Below, piece by piece: positions 23,250 to 34,980 of a DNA stretch of 64,000 bases (position 1 is its first letter; each line of letters opens with the position of its first letter). The position numbers and the translations under genes were made by a program. Source of the stretch: Phytophthora sp. 'mugwort' (Eukaryota; Oomycota; Peronosporomycetes; Peronosporales; Peronosporaceae); NCBI GenBank assembly GCA_033558025.1, contig JAUCEF010000001.1:1612001-1676000 (forward strand). The letters are read 5' to 3'. The notes beneath the pieces are model-generated. The model ran no database searches, was not told the origin of the DNA, and saw only the letters and a program-made list of their open reading frames with translations.

Positions 23250-24936
23250 GTGTGTATTAGATTATGATCTAACAGAGGTCGCGTTTGTTTTATTGGTGGG
23301 TGGCGTGAATTCGAATGTCTTCCTTCTTTCCTTCTTGTCGATATGTGTATGCTTTTACGTAGTATACTTGTGCCGTCTAGCGCGTGTGTGCTATTTTATC
23401 TCGGGGCCCCCACGACCCGCGACGTGCACGCTTGAGTAGGCGAAAGCGGAAATGGGGGGAGAAGGGCGAAAAACCGAACCAGGATTTGTGGACGTTTTCT
23501 GGGCCTCGCGGCCAATAATGGTTGGGGGAATGCCCCGAATACTCGCACTTAGTATTGCTTCGGGGTGCGGTTGAGGGTTACAGTACGGTGTATTAGCACA
23601 CGCGGTGCCCATGTTCATGGGTGTGCAGCAGGGAGGAGGGCGGCGAAGTGATCGCCGTCCCACCCGAGGAGGCGATGGCAATCGCGTTGCTGATGGCGCT
23701 AGATCCGGCTCGGTGCTTGTACTGACTCCACGATGTGTATTTCATAGGGCGGAGCGGTCGAACGCTGCAATTATCAATGCTAATGGTGTTGCAAGTTGCT
23801 GTTGCACGATGTGGAAAGCACATCGCCTGATAGGCAATGGATTCCTAAGCAGCTCAACGGCACAAGACACCCACGTTAGAAACACCTAGTGCAGATCGAA
23901 GCAGGGCCAAGTTCTCGTGACAGAGAGCGGGGCGACTCATAAGACAAGGTTCTTCCGACGCTGCGGTCCATCGTCGCAGATTTTTTCGCAGGACGAATTA
24001 CGGATGGCACCAACGATTTACGATTCCTGGTTTAGCATTGACTTAGAGTTTGTATGGTGCGGTCTGACTATCTGGGTCAAAATTATCTGCAGAAGTCAGC
24101 ACAAACTGCATAAACGCGCGCCTCTAGTCGATCTTCAATGGGCGGACAGTGTGGGCGGACAGTGCTCGCCAGCAGCAGCGATGGGACTCCAAGTAAGAGC
24201 TCCGAAAAGCGGAGACGTTGCCTGGCCTGTGTTGTAGACCTCTTCACCGTGGTGGTGAATCATCCGCATCCTGGGCAAGCGATGTCCAGCTGCTGCAACC
24301 TAGAGACGCAGAGCCCCGCTTGCCGTCCCTCTGCCATCCGTTCCGCACCAGAGCTGTCGTTTCGAGCTCGTAGCCGCCTGTGGCCTGAGTTCTGTGTTCT
24401 TGCCACGTTCCGTTGGCTAGGCGATGCGGCATACTGCTTTTTCACCGCTCGTTGCGAGGCAGAAAGAGCAGGCATTAAAAATCCTAGCAAAGGATTAATC
24501 ATATGATTCATACTTACGTCGTACAACACCGGTTATTATGTACTGTACACATCACACTCGTCTACAACATGCAGCTCATCTCTCGTCACACGTCGCATAC
24601 TTTTGCTATACTGTATTTTGATCGAATGGTAAGGAATTGTTTGTTTTACCAAGCTCATTGCCACCCTAAAAGGAGTGCCTGACCTTTAGCGCATGCTTCC
24701 ATTTTCTCGTTCTGCACTAGCATCGAAACGTTAACAGTGGACATCATACTATTGCTACAGTCAAACCTTGCATTTATGTCACAAATTTACTCGCCGCTCA
24801 AAGAAAAATAGTACACACAAAAGCTGATTTAGTTGCCAATTTAAGGTAATCCCCTGATTAGCAACGTGCCCACGCGGCTTCATCACCATCTGACTTCTGA
24901 TATCGTCTCGCACTCGAATTTCGCGCTCTTCTGCTC
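23250..24936. other. intergenic, no clear gene
   Basis: Holds the upstream region of the kinase gene (T-rich, about 23250-23400) and then a string of short overlapping frames on both strands with no recognised motif. A 10-bp direct duplication (gggcggacagt at about 24139 and 24152) sits inside. Possible transposon debris at 24.1-24.5 kb, not assignable. Confidence 0.45.
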
Positions 24937-25730
24937 ATGGCTACTCAAGTCACGCAGACAACAGCTCGCACCGGTCGTCGAAGAGAGCGTCTCGCCGCAG
25001 GAGGGCACGGAGCTGGATTCAACGCGGACGCATTGGAAAGCTTTCACGAGATAATGGAAGCTTATCTGTCTTGTGTGCGACGAGTGGGAGTTGGTGCTCT
25101 CGATTCACACCAGGACTTTCGTGAAATAACCGCACTGTCGACTGGTTGTGCCGGAAATTTGCGGCGTTGTGCCGCTCACGAATTCCTACCGGGAACCCGA
25201 CATGTACATTTGATCTGCGCGCCGCGAGGCGCGTGCATTTCCTGATGACATAGCGTGCTGACATTGGTGAAGGCGACAACATGACCCAAGTGGGCATTAC
25301 AGCCGAGTGCGCTCAAGATGAAGCAGACACTCAAGCCCTGACACCTCCGGTGGCCGTCCAAACCGCTTCAGCCTTGCCTGAGCGTCATGTGCTTCCTGCA
25401 GTTCGAGGTTTCGCCTAAGTGCGCCTCCTGGTAGTGTCCCTCACCTTCTTGTTCTCCGCCAACAGTCTCGCCTGCAACAGCGAAGATAAGAATAGCGTGG
25501 AGCTGATGCAGATTCAGATACTCCAGACTTAAGTGGACGAGCGCTCATGTCGCGAATGGGAAGGTATCGCTGAGAAGAGGAATGCCGACTGCGAGATCAA
25601 TAGCGCCAAGTGGACCGCGCGCGCCGTGATGAGGCGAAACGCCGCCATGAGCGATCCTTGCAGATGATGCTGACAGTGGTGGGAGCGGCATTTAGATCTC
25701 GCGAGTAGTTAGTAATCAAACATTTCATTA
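24937..25730 (+). pseudogene. Harbinger-associated Myb/SANT-like ORF relic
   Basis: Starts with MATQVTQTTARTGRR, then GFNADALESFHEIMEAYL, and after frame changes NRTVDWLCRKFAALC with RIPTGNPTC, a pattern I recognise from an oomycete-expanded family of DNA-binding-like proteins. The C-terminal basic helix (RRDEAKRRHERSLQMML) is still readable near 25620-25680. At least three frameshifts and several stops interrupt it. It is convergent with the transposase relic at 25835-26520, matching the two-ORF arrangement of PIF/Harbinger elements. The family link is from memory of motif style and was not searched. Confidence 0.5.
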
Positions 25731-25834
25731 GCGGTTCTGTCGAGGATCTTAGCGGAGAACGTTGGCAAGATCTGGTTGAGGCCTACAAATTTGGTCCTAA
25801 GATTGAACAAGAGCATAATCACTACAAAATGCAC

Positions 25835-26540
25835 TTATATTCTCTTTTTTCGTAGGTGGGCATGTCCTTCAGCCGAGGAAAAGCATCTTGCAGGGCACAC
25901 ATTTCCCACTCTGCCGAGGGATGTCACCTGTATGCCAATAGCCGTAGTCAAGACGACGGCATCCCCGCTGTTCTGCAACAACTGGTATGAAGTCTTTGCA
26001 AACGCCGAGTCAACTACCACCTGACCTCCTGTCGCTGCAAAAAAGCCTCCCAGCTTTGCGTACACGTTTTCCCGCTCGGCAATTTGAGAGTCATGCATAC
26101 AGCCAGGAGAATTGCTAACGTATTCGTGATCGTGCGTCCAGCTGTTGTAGAACATGTTCTGAATCACAGAACGCCCCGATATTTGCAACTGCAGCTTGAG
26201 GCCGCCGTCCGTTACCGCGAAAAACCGAGCTCAGGAGGGGGTACTTGGCGCTTATTGCGTCTTGGAGGCCAACAACTCGATCCCTGTCCGGTAGCTAGAC
26301 TTACGCCTTGTCATTCGGTTCCAGCAACAGCACCAGACGACGCCGCCCCAAGCAAAACAATAGAGACATCACTAAGTTAGTGACGCCAAATACGAGGCTG
26401 AGGAATGTGGTTGGGCCGGCTGTGCGTCCCCACGCGAGGACCAAGGCCAAACACTGCTCGGTGGTCATGGAACGAGGTAGTCCACGGCTTTTATCGCTTC
26501 GACCGAGCTTCATAATCAACCCATCAGTAGAATACAGTGG
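25835..26540 (-). pseudogene. PIF/Harbinger (DDE_Tnp_4) transposase relic
   Basis: Two minus-strand pieces. 26519-26301 carries RSMTTEQCLALVLAWGRT and LSLVFGVTNLVMSLL, the helical region before the nuclease. 26188-25835 carries YNSWTHDHEYVSN, SPGCMHDSQIAE (a catalytic Asp region) and GGQVVVDSAFAK (the DSAF motif). A frame break near 26200-26300 removes the first catalytic motif. The C-terminal end after LLQNSGDAV is lost. Clearly a dead Harbinger-type nuclease gene. Confidence 0.7.
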
Positions 26541-28470
26541 CTGCGAGTCGTACAGCGTTCCAAATCGCGCTAAAAGATAGCGAAAGCCAGCATGATGGAA
26601 TCATGTTAGTGTAATGAGTGACTGCTTATACCCAGACCCATATAGTCACTGGAAGTCGACGTGGTAGGTGGTAAAAGTTCACTTCGAGTAAAGCGGTAGG
26701 GGTTGAAAGCGACATTGCAGCTGGACGGGCTCTGCGACGTCGAAGTCATCTCAAGATGACGGCGAACGTAGCAGGTGATAGCGTTTCCCGGACACGGTCG
26801 GCCATGTAACCTCATGCTACTGCTTCACCCCTAACCACTCACAGTACCCTAGCATTTCCTGGGGGTGCACGCGATAAACGCGAAGGTACTATCACATTGA
26901 GATGCTGTTCGTACTCTTGCCTGCAAAAATGCTTGTACTTGGTCCAGACTCCCGAACCGCTTCTGCATAAACTGTTTATTTTTATACCCGCCTCTATTCG
27001 TTCATAACCGATCTGACCATGTTAAGAGGGGACAACTCTGGCCCGGCAACCGACACCACCGTCACGGAATTGTTTGCATGCCTTTGTCATCCGCATATGC
27101 TACGCATAAAAATGTGTTTTCAGGGACAACCAGTGAAGGAACCCTTGGATTTGCTATACCTCTTGTTTAAGAATTAAATTTGGTTGTGCAATACGGCATA
27201 AACAATGTGCACAGCTCTGGATTTTATTTGGGGGTAAATTTGCAGCTTAGACGCGCATATTTTATATGGTGCAGAATTGTTCTCCGTACGTTTTAAGCGT
27301 GCGGTTGGTGCTAAGTCATCAGCTTAGATTTATACGCCTTTACCCGTCCATTCTTGTTATTCTAGCGTCCAAAGTAGGCAGTTGTTTTTGTTGGGCGGCA
27401 GCAAGATGCCCAACATTAGGGATACGACTGCAACGACGGGTATGGATTCTCCATTGAATGTGGAAGCCCACGGTTTGTCTGGCCGACGGATCCAGAACAT
27501 CGGTATCTGCGCTGAAGTCTGCCCTGCAGACACGACACCTACTTTATTTACAGTATCTTCGCCAAATCAATGCAGTCCGTCTTGCAACTTTCTGGCGTGC
27601 ACTTTGCCGTTCTGCTGTCTAGTAGAGATAGCCACCCTCGCTCGGTTAGCCACTAGGGCGTACGCCTGCGCTGACGTCGCAGCCGTCATCAAACTTGGAT
27701 GGCCGATGCCGTCCTGTGGCGCTTGCTCCACCAGAGTATAGTTTCTACCGGCGTGCTGTCAGTTGCAGTCCGTGCCGTGTCTGTTAGATCCGTTCTATGT
27801 CGCCGCTCTCTGCCGACGAGATTTGTTGTTGTCTGCGTGCTTGGGCGCAGATTTCGAAGTGAGACCAAAATCCGCAAGTCCCTTTGATCCGGCCGCTGTC
27901 CAGCTTTACACTCATCCTTGACTCACCACTGTGCTTCAACTACGAGGCGTGTGCCATTCGCACACCGATTCGCCGACTGCTTGTTCATTCTGCTTCGGTC
28001 CCATCCCCCACCACCTGCACCACGCCGCTCCCGCCCTTCCATCTGAGTACCGCTCCGACTTGGATGGACACTTGTGCTGCTTGAGTTATTTGGAGAGTGA
28101 GTTGATTTGGGACTTAGCTATCTCAGTTTTTGTGCTAAAACAATAGAAAATAAATTTAAGGATTTCGCACAAACAATTACTGAAAGATTAAAATCCGAAG
28201 GTTAATTCACTGAATTAATACTCAGTAAACAATATATTAATATTAATAAATATTTTCTTTTAATAAGCATGACCAAAGTTTTATTTAATTAAATTTATAT
28301 TATCACGGTTATATTTCCTAAAGTTTAAATTTTGATATTGAATTTATATATTATTTAAATGTTTTCCCACAATAATATAAACTATTTGCGAATATGTTTC
28401 TCTTAAATAACCTACCGTAAATTATTAAATTTATATAAAACACCGTAAAACTAACGTTAATTAAATATTA
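26541..28470. other. gene-poor spacer with an A/T-rich block
   Basis: No supported gene. 28130-28470 is very A/T-rich (long runs of taaatttata type) and sharply different from the flanking DNA. Short frames at 27406-27741 and 27884-28146 show no motif. Confidence 0.5.
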
Positions 28471-28599
28471 TCTTTAATGCAATATAATATATTTGCTGCT
28501 GCAACGGCTGATGTTTACCTCGCAGATTATGCGCCAAATATATTTTGGCACCAGAGTCTGAGCAATTACTCTGACAACCTCAACTCCCATCACTCGACA

Positions 28600-30590
28600 A
28601 CCTATCAAGTTGACTACTACCCAGCCTACAACATATAGGCCTGTCCCACACACACACAATGTGGTCAGTGCGGTTCAGTGCCGTGCTGGTTACAGTCCGG
28701 AAGCTATCACCGCACCAAGTCTCAGTACTCCCCCATCACTTGATGAGGAAGGCGCAACACTACTTGCCGTGAACGAGCTTCAGGAACTGCGGCGTTGGCA
28801 GGGACTTCGTGAGATAGTCTGCAAACTGTTTCACCGATGCAACGTGCTCGATTGCGATTTGGCCGGCCTCAACTTCGTCTCGGACGAAATATAGACGCAG
28901 ATCAATATGCTTTGCTCTAGCAAAGTAGCCATTGCAGGAAATGCTTATGGCAGCTTGGTTATCCACCAGCACATCGATGGATCCCTGCACGTGAATATCC
29001 AGTTCAGCTCGAAGCTGGCGCAACCGCTGTAGCTTTTATGTCACGATAGCAAGTGCCGTATACTCGGCTTCTGGGGGGAGAGAGCAACGGCCAAATCCCT
29101 CCCCAGTTTGCATCGCAGCCGACAGCGCCATTTAGTATCCTTGCGTTCTTCACGAGATGCACCCTTGAAGCGCTGTCCATGATTTACGAGTTGGAGTCTG
29201 CACTCGTGGCTGCCACAACGGCCAACGCGACTCTGGTGGATGCCGCAGCATCTACTTTTTCCTTTTGGGGACAATCCGCCCTCAAGTTTCCCGCATCACC
29301 ACATTGGTGACCTGTGCGCGCCTCTGCGCCTGTGTTCAGATCGACAGATCCGCCACCTCTCCCACATTGACCACCCGGCTACCACCGGAGAAACGACCAC
29401 TTCGACCGCGACCAATGCAGCCAGCCACTTCTTTCACCGCTACCTCTGTTCCTCGAGGCGTGCCAGATTTGTACTCAACTGTAAATCAGACGAGCTATGC
29501 GTCTTGCTGGAAATGACCGACGCGCTGAGAGTTGAGACGCGCCAACATCGCGTCTGATGTACCCCGGCACCGCCTTGCAAACACTGCTTCGAGTTGCTGG
29601 AGTACTTGGCCACTTACATCAGGTTATGGTATTGTTCGGGCTACGTCTTGTTCGATTCCGTAGGCTTGGATGTAAGCCCGATGTCATTGACCGAAGGGGT
29701 TGGCGTCATGTACAGCATAATCATACTGCCCATCGTGTGCTCGAGTAGTTACGACACACTCGCCCATCTGGGCAGCATCTTCTCGAAGTAAAAGAGCTCC
29801 GTGCCCTCCTGTTCCCCGTTGAACGCGAACGATCTTGAATTCTTCCGATCAGTCCCCACCGCATGTCCGCTGAGCGGTGCCGAGTTGCAGCCGGATGCCT
29901 TCAAGTCATCACCAACGCATACATAGGTCTCTCTTCCCGAGAACTTCGTGAACCGGGAGCAATTCAGTCCCCTTGGCTTTGGTATCTTTACCCAAAAGTG
30001 AACGGCGATGAAGGCTACTCCGACGAAGGCGGTGGTTGCACTTGAGGTTGTGGCGTCGGTTGAGGCGTCTGTAGGCGAGGTTGTGCAGACGGCGTGGTAC
30101 TTTGGGTCGACCCGTCTAGCGATACCATTCTAATCCGTCGGTTTGGTGCGCAAATGAAGTCAGTGGAGGCACTCGACCCGCCAAATGAATGTTCGTAGGG
30201 AGCCGTTGGCGACAGTTCGGAGTGGCGAATTAGCCGGTCTTGGATCTTGAGCTGATTTTCCATACATCTGTGCTTGCTGCCGCACCATCCTTTCGAGGGC
30301 CTTTTCAACAACACAGCTGCATCGGTAGTCGCACCGGAGTTGCCCCTTTCGTGAGAAGCGCTCGTGATCGTGCGCCCCTAAAACAGCTCAAACGGGTCCG
30401 GGCACACGTTCATATTTGTACGTCGGTGTCGAAGATACCACACGCCGGTCCACGTTGCTTTGAGGTGTTGTCAGAGCGGATTGTGTCCATAATCTGTACG
30501 AAGGTGATTCTTGTGCTCGAGGTAGGGAATGCAGATTGCTGTATTAATTCAACACATAAGGCCATCTGGCCGTTCTTCTAGCTGGTGTTC
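28600..30590 (-). pseudogene. Ty1/Copia retrotransposon relic (pol)
   Basis: The clearest part is the minus-strand frame 29023-28760, which encodes the C-terminal end of a Copia RNase H: VLVDNQAAISISCNGYF, RAKHIDLRLYFVRDEV and VKQFADYLTKSLPTP. Just upstream on the same strand (29110-29040), CDANWGG in a shifted frame is the usual RNase H start. Farther upstream (to about 30590) only Gln/Pro-rich linker-like sequence (RLQTPQPTPQPQ, 30314-30015) and stop-ridden frames are seen. No LTRs were located. Highly degraded. Confidence 0.65.
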
Positions 30591-30608
30591 CCATTTCTAA
30601 TGCCCCCC

Positions 30609-30640
30609 CATACGCAGCTGGGATTCCCTAGCTGCGTATG
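30609..30640. repeat. hairpin, 11-bp perfect arms
   Basis: catacgcagct at 30609-30619 and its reverse complement at 30630-30640, with three more pairs after a one-base bulge. It lies about 300 bp from a second, longer hairpin. Confidence 0.8.
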
Positions 30641-30911
30641 CTCTTTAGATCGTGCTTGCAGTGCGCGATCGCAATTTCCGTTGGCTACCATGATTTTCCA
30701 GGGTTCCAACTAAATGACAAATAAATTATCGCAACTTGCAAAATTACGAGCCAGATTCGCATACTTACTCCCGCGTCGGGCTACTCTAAATTGCAGAGTG
30801 AGGGGGAATTCCCGTCGCTTACGATTCACAGCAGCTCGTTGGCTTTGCATTGGTTCTATCATATGTACTACAGACAACGACCAGCCCTCCCCCCCAAAAA
30901 AAAAACACAGC

Positions 30912-30956
30912 AAATACGCCACGAGACAGTGGTAAAAACTGTCTCGTGGCGTATTT
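30912..30956. repeat. perfect 19-bp-arm hairpin
   Basis: Arms 30912-30930 and 30938-30956 are exact reverse complements around a 7-nt loop (ggtaaaa). Immediately preceded by a C-run and a run of ten or more A. The sequence gtggcgtatttt recurs near 31466-31477. Confidence 0.92.
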
Positions 30957-30960
30957 TAAG

Positions 30961-32190
30961 TCTGTATCGAAATAAATCAGATCTTTTTAGTTAATCAAAA
31001 TGACGGAATGATTGCATATTTTCGTGTAAAATGGATATTTGCCACAGAACCAAATGTAATCATGCACTTTCAAAAGCACAAGATGCCTCAAAGAGCGACC
31101 CTTTCTTTAGTTGCTATAATTGGGTGGATAAGATAGGCAATTCCTCTTAAAAAGAACCATATGGGTGAAGGTTAACCTTAATATATCGGATGAAGGACAC
31201 AAATCAATTCCAACTAACTCATTACTATTAGTAAGTTCCTGGAAGTGCTGTCCTGGGCCAAATGCGCTCGTGTCAAACTGAAATCAGCCGACACGTGTCT
31301 TTTTGTCATTATTACATAAATTATGGAGTTAGAATAACAATTTGTCAGCTTTGTTTTTGCACAATTTGGTTTGACTATGTGCAGTACAGTTTTCTCGGGA
31401 TCGATGAAATCGGTTTTATGAGCATATATATTTTAGTTTTAACCAATCCTACGTCTTTATTCTGATGTGGCGTATTTTGCTGTCATTTTCAAATCGGGTC
31501 CTTAAGTATCGCGGTGGAGTTCATCAGGTGACGTTTTTGCCGGTCGTTCTCTGCACTTGGCGTAGTCACAATATGCAAAACGCCCTTCAAATCGTATGCC
31601 GGCACCAACGATTGCTGAGTGCCACTCAGATTTGATTCATGATCCGTCGTCTGATCGCAACCATGTGGCTGCCACTGACTGGACATGCAAGGATACGTGG
31701 ATCACATCATATGTGTACCACACGCGAATTTGGAATCCTCGCTTCTCAGAGCGCCAGGAACGCGGCACGCGGCCGCCGTGCTTCCGCTGCTCTCCTGAAC
31801 GATTGACGGCCACCTCGCGGCCACGGATAGCTCAGCGGATGGTTCAGCGGTTTCAGCGAAGTTCATGGCTCCGTGAATCTACCCAGAATACTGGTAAACC
31901 TTGTTTTTTGTGGCATAATGAACCCGAAAGGGCGGTTAGAATGCTCACTCACTCTTTAAGCAGAGAGCCACGCTAAAGCGCCACCTCGAGCGCAGCAAGT
32001 GGGCACGAGCAAGCACATAACAAAACCCAGAGGTACTGTGGATGGAACGAGATGCGAAGGGACTGTTTGCGGACACACGTCAGCTGCGGTACTGCGGTGA
32101 TGGGTGTCTAATGCGGGATGGTGCGAGGCGTGTATCGCGCCATGCTCTAAGACGGTGGCGGTCGGAGGGTGGGTGGGTATGTGGAGCCGT
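30961..32190. other. intergenic, no gene seen
   Basis: A/T-rich up to about 31500, then balanced. A 126-residue plus-strand frame (31596-31976) has no motif and is treated as chance. Confidence 0.45.
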
Positions 32191-32192
32191 GA

Positions 32193-34050
32193 TTACAGCA
32201 AGGTAGGAATGTATGGATGGTGATGTACGCTTCTATTCTCGAAGTACTCTAACTCGAGCGCGCTACCGTTGACGGAAGATCTGCCAGCATTCTGCTGCTC
32301 ACTGCACTGGCGACGCGCCTTGTCGCGGCCTCTGTAAACAAACCGGGTTTGGCCAAAGAGGTCCAGCCTGTCCCGGACAGTCAGTGCGTGTACGAGGCGG
32401 ATGCAGCAACCTACCTTTATGAACACGCGGCAGCCGCAGGTCTTCGCCTGCAAGTCCACTTTCCAGTCGTGCGCAGGCATACCTTGAGTCTCCATGCGCA
32501 CTTTTCGCGCTGAAAGGCTGTCTGTCACCGGTAGAGCTTCTTTAGTGCTTCTGTCCTGAGGGTCATACACGCGCGCAAGCAGTTGGAATGCCCCGAACAC
32601 CACGTCGGCAGTCTCCGTCGGCGCTGTGTCCCCTACCTGGAAGCTGATCGACATCTTGGTCGGAGACACTTCGCGGAGAAACCCCAACTTCTGCATTTCA
32701 CGCACACGTCGCAGCAACTCTTGACGATGATCGACAGTGGTGGTAAATGGGCGACTACGGGCGCTTCGGTGCGGACGCACAGCATCAACTGGTCGAGAAG
32801 CATGCCCATCTTGAGGCGCGACCGCAGCGTATAGTCGCGCTTAATAACATGGTTGACCTGCTCCACGGGATTATTCGTCGCAGCGAACCCGCGGTGTGTG
32901 TGGAATTACTGCCAGCAGTGGAACGGAGAAGCAAGCCACGCAGCAGAGAAGCAGCTGGTAAACTCACAAAGCTGAGGAAGCTGCTGCCACTCACCTAGGC
33001 AACGAGTCCACGCTTGCGAACTCGGAGGGTGACGTAGTGTAGTGCATGGCGGCGACGTCGCGAGCGACCCGAGCGGCTAACGCGACCGTAATGCCGCGAG
33101 TGTGTTTGTACACGTTTGTGGATGAAAATAGCACATGAGGTTCACCAGTTCGTTGCCAGCGCCGAAAACGGTATCCACTGCGTTGCGTAGGGCCTTGTCG
33201 GCATCCGTCATGACGTAGCGGGCGCTCAGTTGCTTGCCCGTCACCTTGGTATACGCGCGCCTGAGGAGTGCCACCACCTCGGTGAAATGCGCTTCCGTTT
33301 GCTGCGACACAGTGAAGAAGGCTACCACGTGGAAGTAGCTCATGCGGTCTGAGACTCCAACTACAACAAACGGGTAGTCGACTTGACTGAGCTTATACGT
33401 CGCCTCGATGTAGAGGACGCACTCGTATGGGTCGCGTTCGAGGCGCTGGAGCAGTTGCTTGACAAAATGCCTATAACACACACATCAGCGTCAGACCCAC
33501 GCCCAATAATTGGCTCGCCGTTGGTGTTGGAACGCCACGCGAACGTAAAGGGCTACGAAGGATCCTGCCCTCCTCAACCCGCGCACCTTCGCCGTCACAC
33601 CACCCTGGAAATCGCTTCCGCCCCGAGGTGGGCGCGGTGGTTATGCTGCATATAGCCAGCGTAGGCATAGTCACGCCTTTGCCTTCAAGGCGACGGACAA
33701 TTCCGTTGAAAATGTTCAGTGGCTTGTGGTTATACGGGCACATGTCACGAGAAATTGCCTTTATGCCTTCGATCATCTTCGGTCGGCGGGCAGGCCGAAG
33801 CGGCGAAACATGCTGGCTTGCCTCCGATATGTTCACGGTGTTGGCCAGGATACACGTCTGCACCTCGCCTTTCCAAGAGCAGCAGTTGTGTCCGCAAGCT
33901 TGTGCGGCGTTTGATCAGCTCACAGAGGCACGGCGAGAGTCCGCTCTTGTCCGCAGCATAGGACTTGAGCGATTCCAGGAGCATGTCGCTCTCATAGGTG
34001 GAGATATCCTTAGCAAGGAGAGTCCAGGCGATTTTGCTGCGAGGCATGGG
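32193..34050 (-). pseudogene. Mutator-like (MULE) transposase relic 2
   Basis: On the minus strand: a Cys-containing N-terminal zinc-binding-like patch (34047-33780), then ISRDMCPYNHKPLNIFNGIVRR near 33760-33690. The catalytic core is at 33481-33077 (VLYIEATYKLSQVDYPFVVVG, where E replaces the usual first Asp; ARYVMTDADKALRNAV with the second Asp; LMCYFH). Then VEQVNHVIKRDYTLRSRLKMG near 32866-32790, and a SWIM-like zinc finger near 32440-32380 (KTCGCRVF ... HAL). Frame changes near 33600, 33060 and 32780 inactivate it. Same architecture as the relic at 0.15-1.87 kb, with an extra C-terminal SWIM part preserved here. Confidence 0.75.
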
Positions 34051-34980
34051 GGGCGTAGTGAGGGCTTGGGGAGGGGGACTGGGGGGGGGGGTTGCTGTAG
34101 CGGCGGAGAATCCAAAGTGCTGCTAGTACTAGTCCAGCTTGGCTCGCTGGTGTATCCGCGTTTCAATTTTCTAAAAATGTGCCAATAACGTTCTGTCATT
34201 GGGTAAGGCTCATTGGGTAAGACTCGCTTTGATGTTGGTGTGGCACCGATCGGTGATAGCAGGATGAATGGTGGTGGTGATGAAGACCTGAAAAGTGGAG
34301 GCAGCTGATTGGCGTGAGCTGATCAACAACGCTAGGTGCTAGCGATGTGGCATAAGTGGATCTCGTATATTTTGTGTGCGTTGGCGTATAGGACCTAAGG
34401 ACGCATTATTGTGTTTTCTACTCAACTTTGCATGCGCGATCCATCGAATCAATCACCCAGCAAATCGTGCGGAACGCTTGTGTTCACTATGACACACCGT
34501 TAAGTACGACTAAATTCGCTAAGAGCACATAGACCGGGTATGATCCAAGGACTGATAGATTGTATTGGGCCGATTCGCTCAATCGGTCAATTTTGGCTAA
34601 AATAGGCGGGAAGCACCATATTGTTTCAAAGATGTAGTGACAAAAATGACATGCTCCCGAGCACGAGTACACGAGACTGAAATGCACGTATATTTGCGAG
34701 GACTCTACAGTCAGCGTCAACAATGACTCTAGTTCAATTATCAGTAGCGGGTCACATTATCGGCCACCTGACTGTGGAATCCACCCACGCTAAGAACACT
34801 GTGTGGAACTAAGAGCATATCTGGTGCGGAATGAGCACTGCTGATACTTTCTGAAATCTAAAACAGTATATTATGGCGACATCACGTAATCGTTACTAGT
34901 AAATTCATTGACCACTACGGCATCCACTTCATCGTATTGCTCTCCATAGCGCAGCTAAAATCTCTTGATGTTTGTGGCTC
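34051..34980. other. intergenic, no gene seen
   Basis: Includes a run of ten G at about 34081-34090 and otherwise featureless A/T-rich spacer. Confidence 0.5.

Noticed and set aside
33628..34188. 186-residue plus-strand frame
   Set aside because: Antisense to the N-terminal part of the second Mutator relic; no recognisable content.
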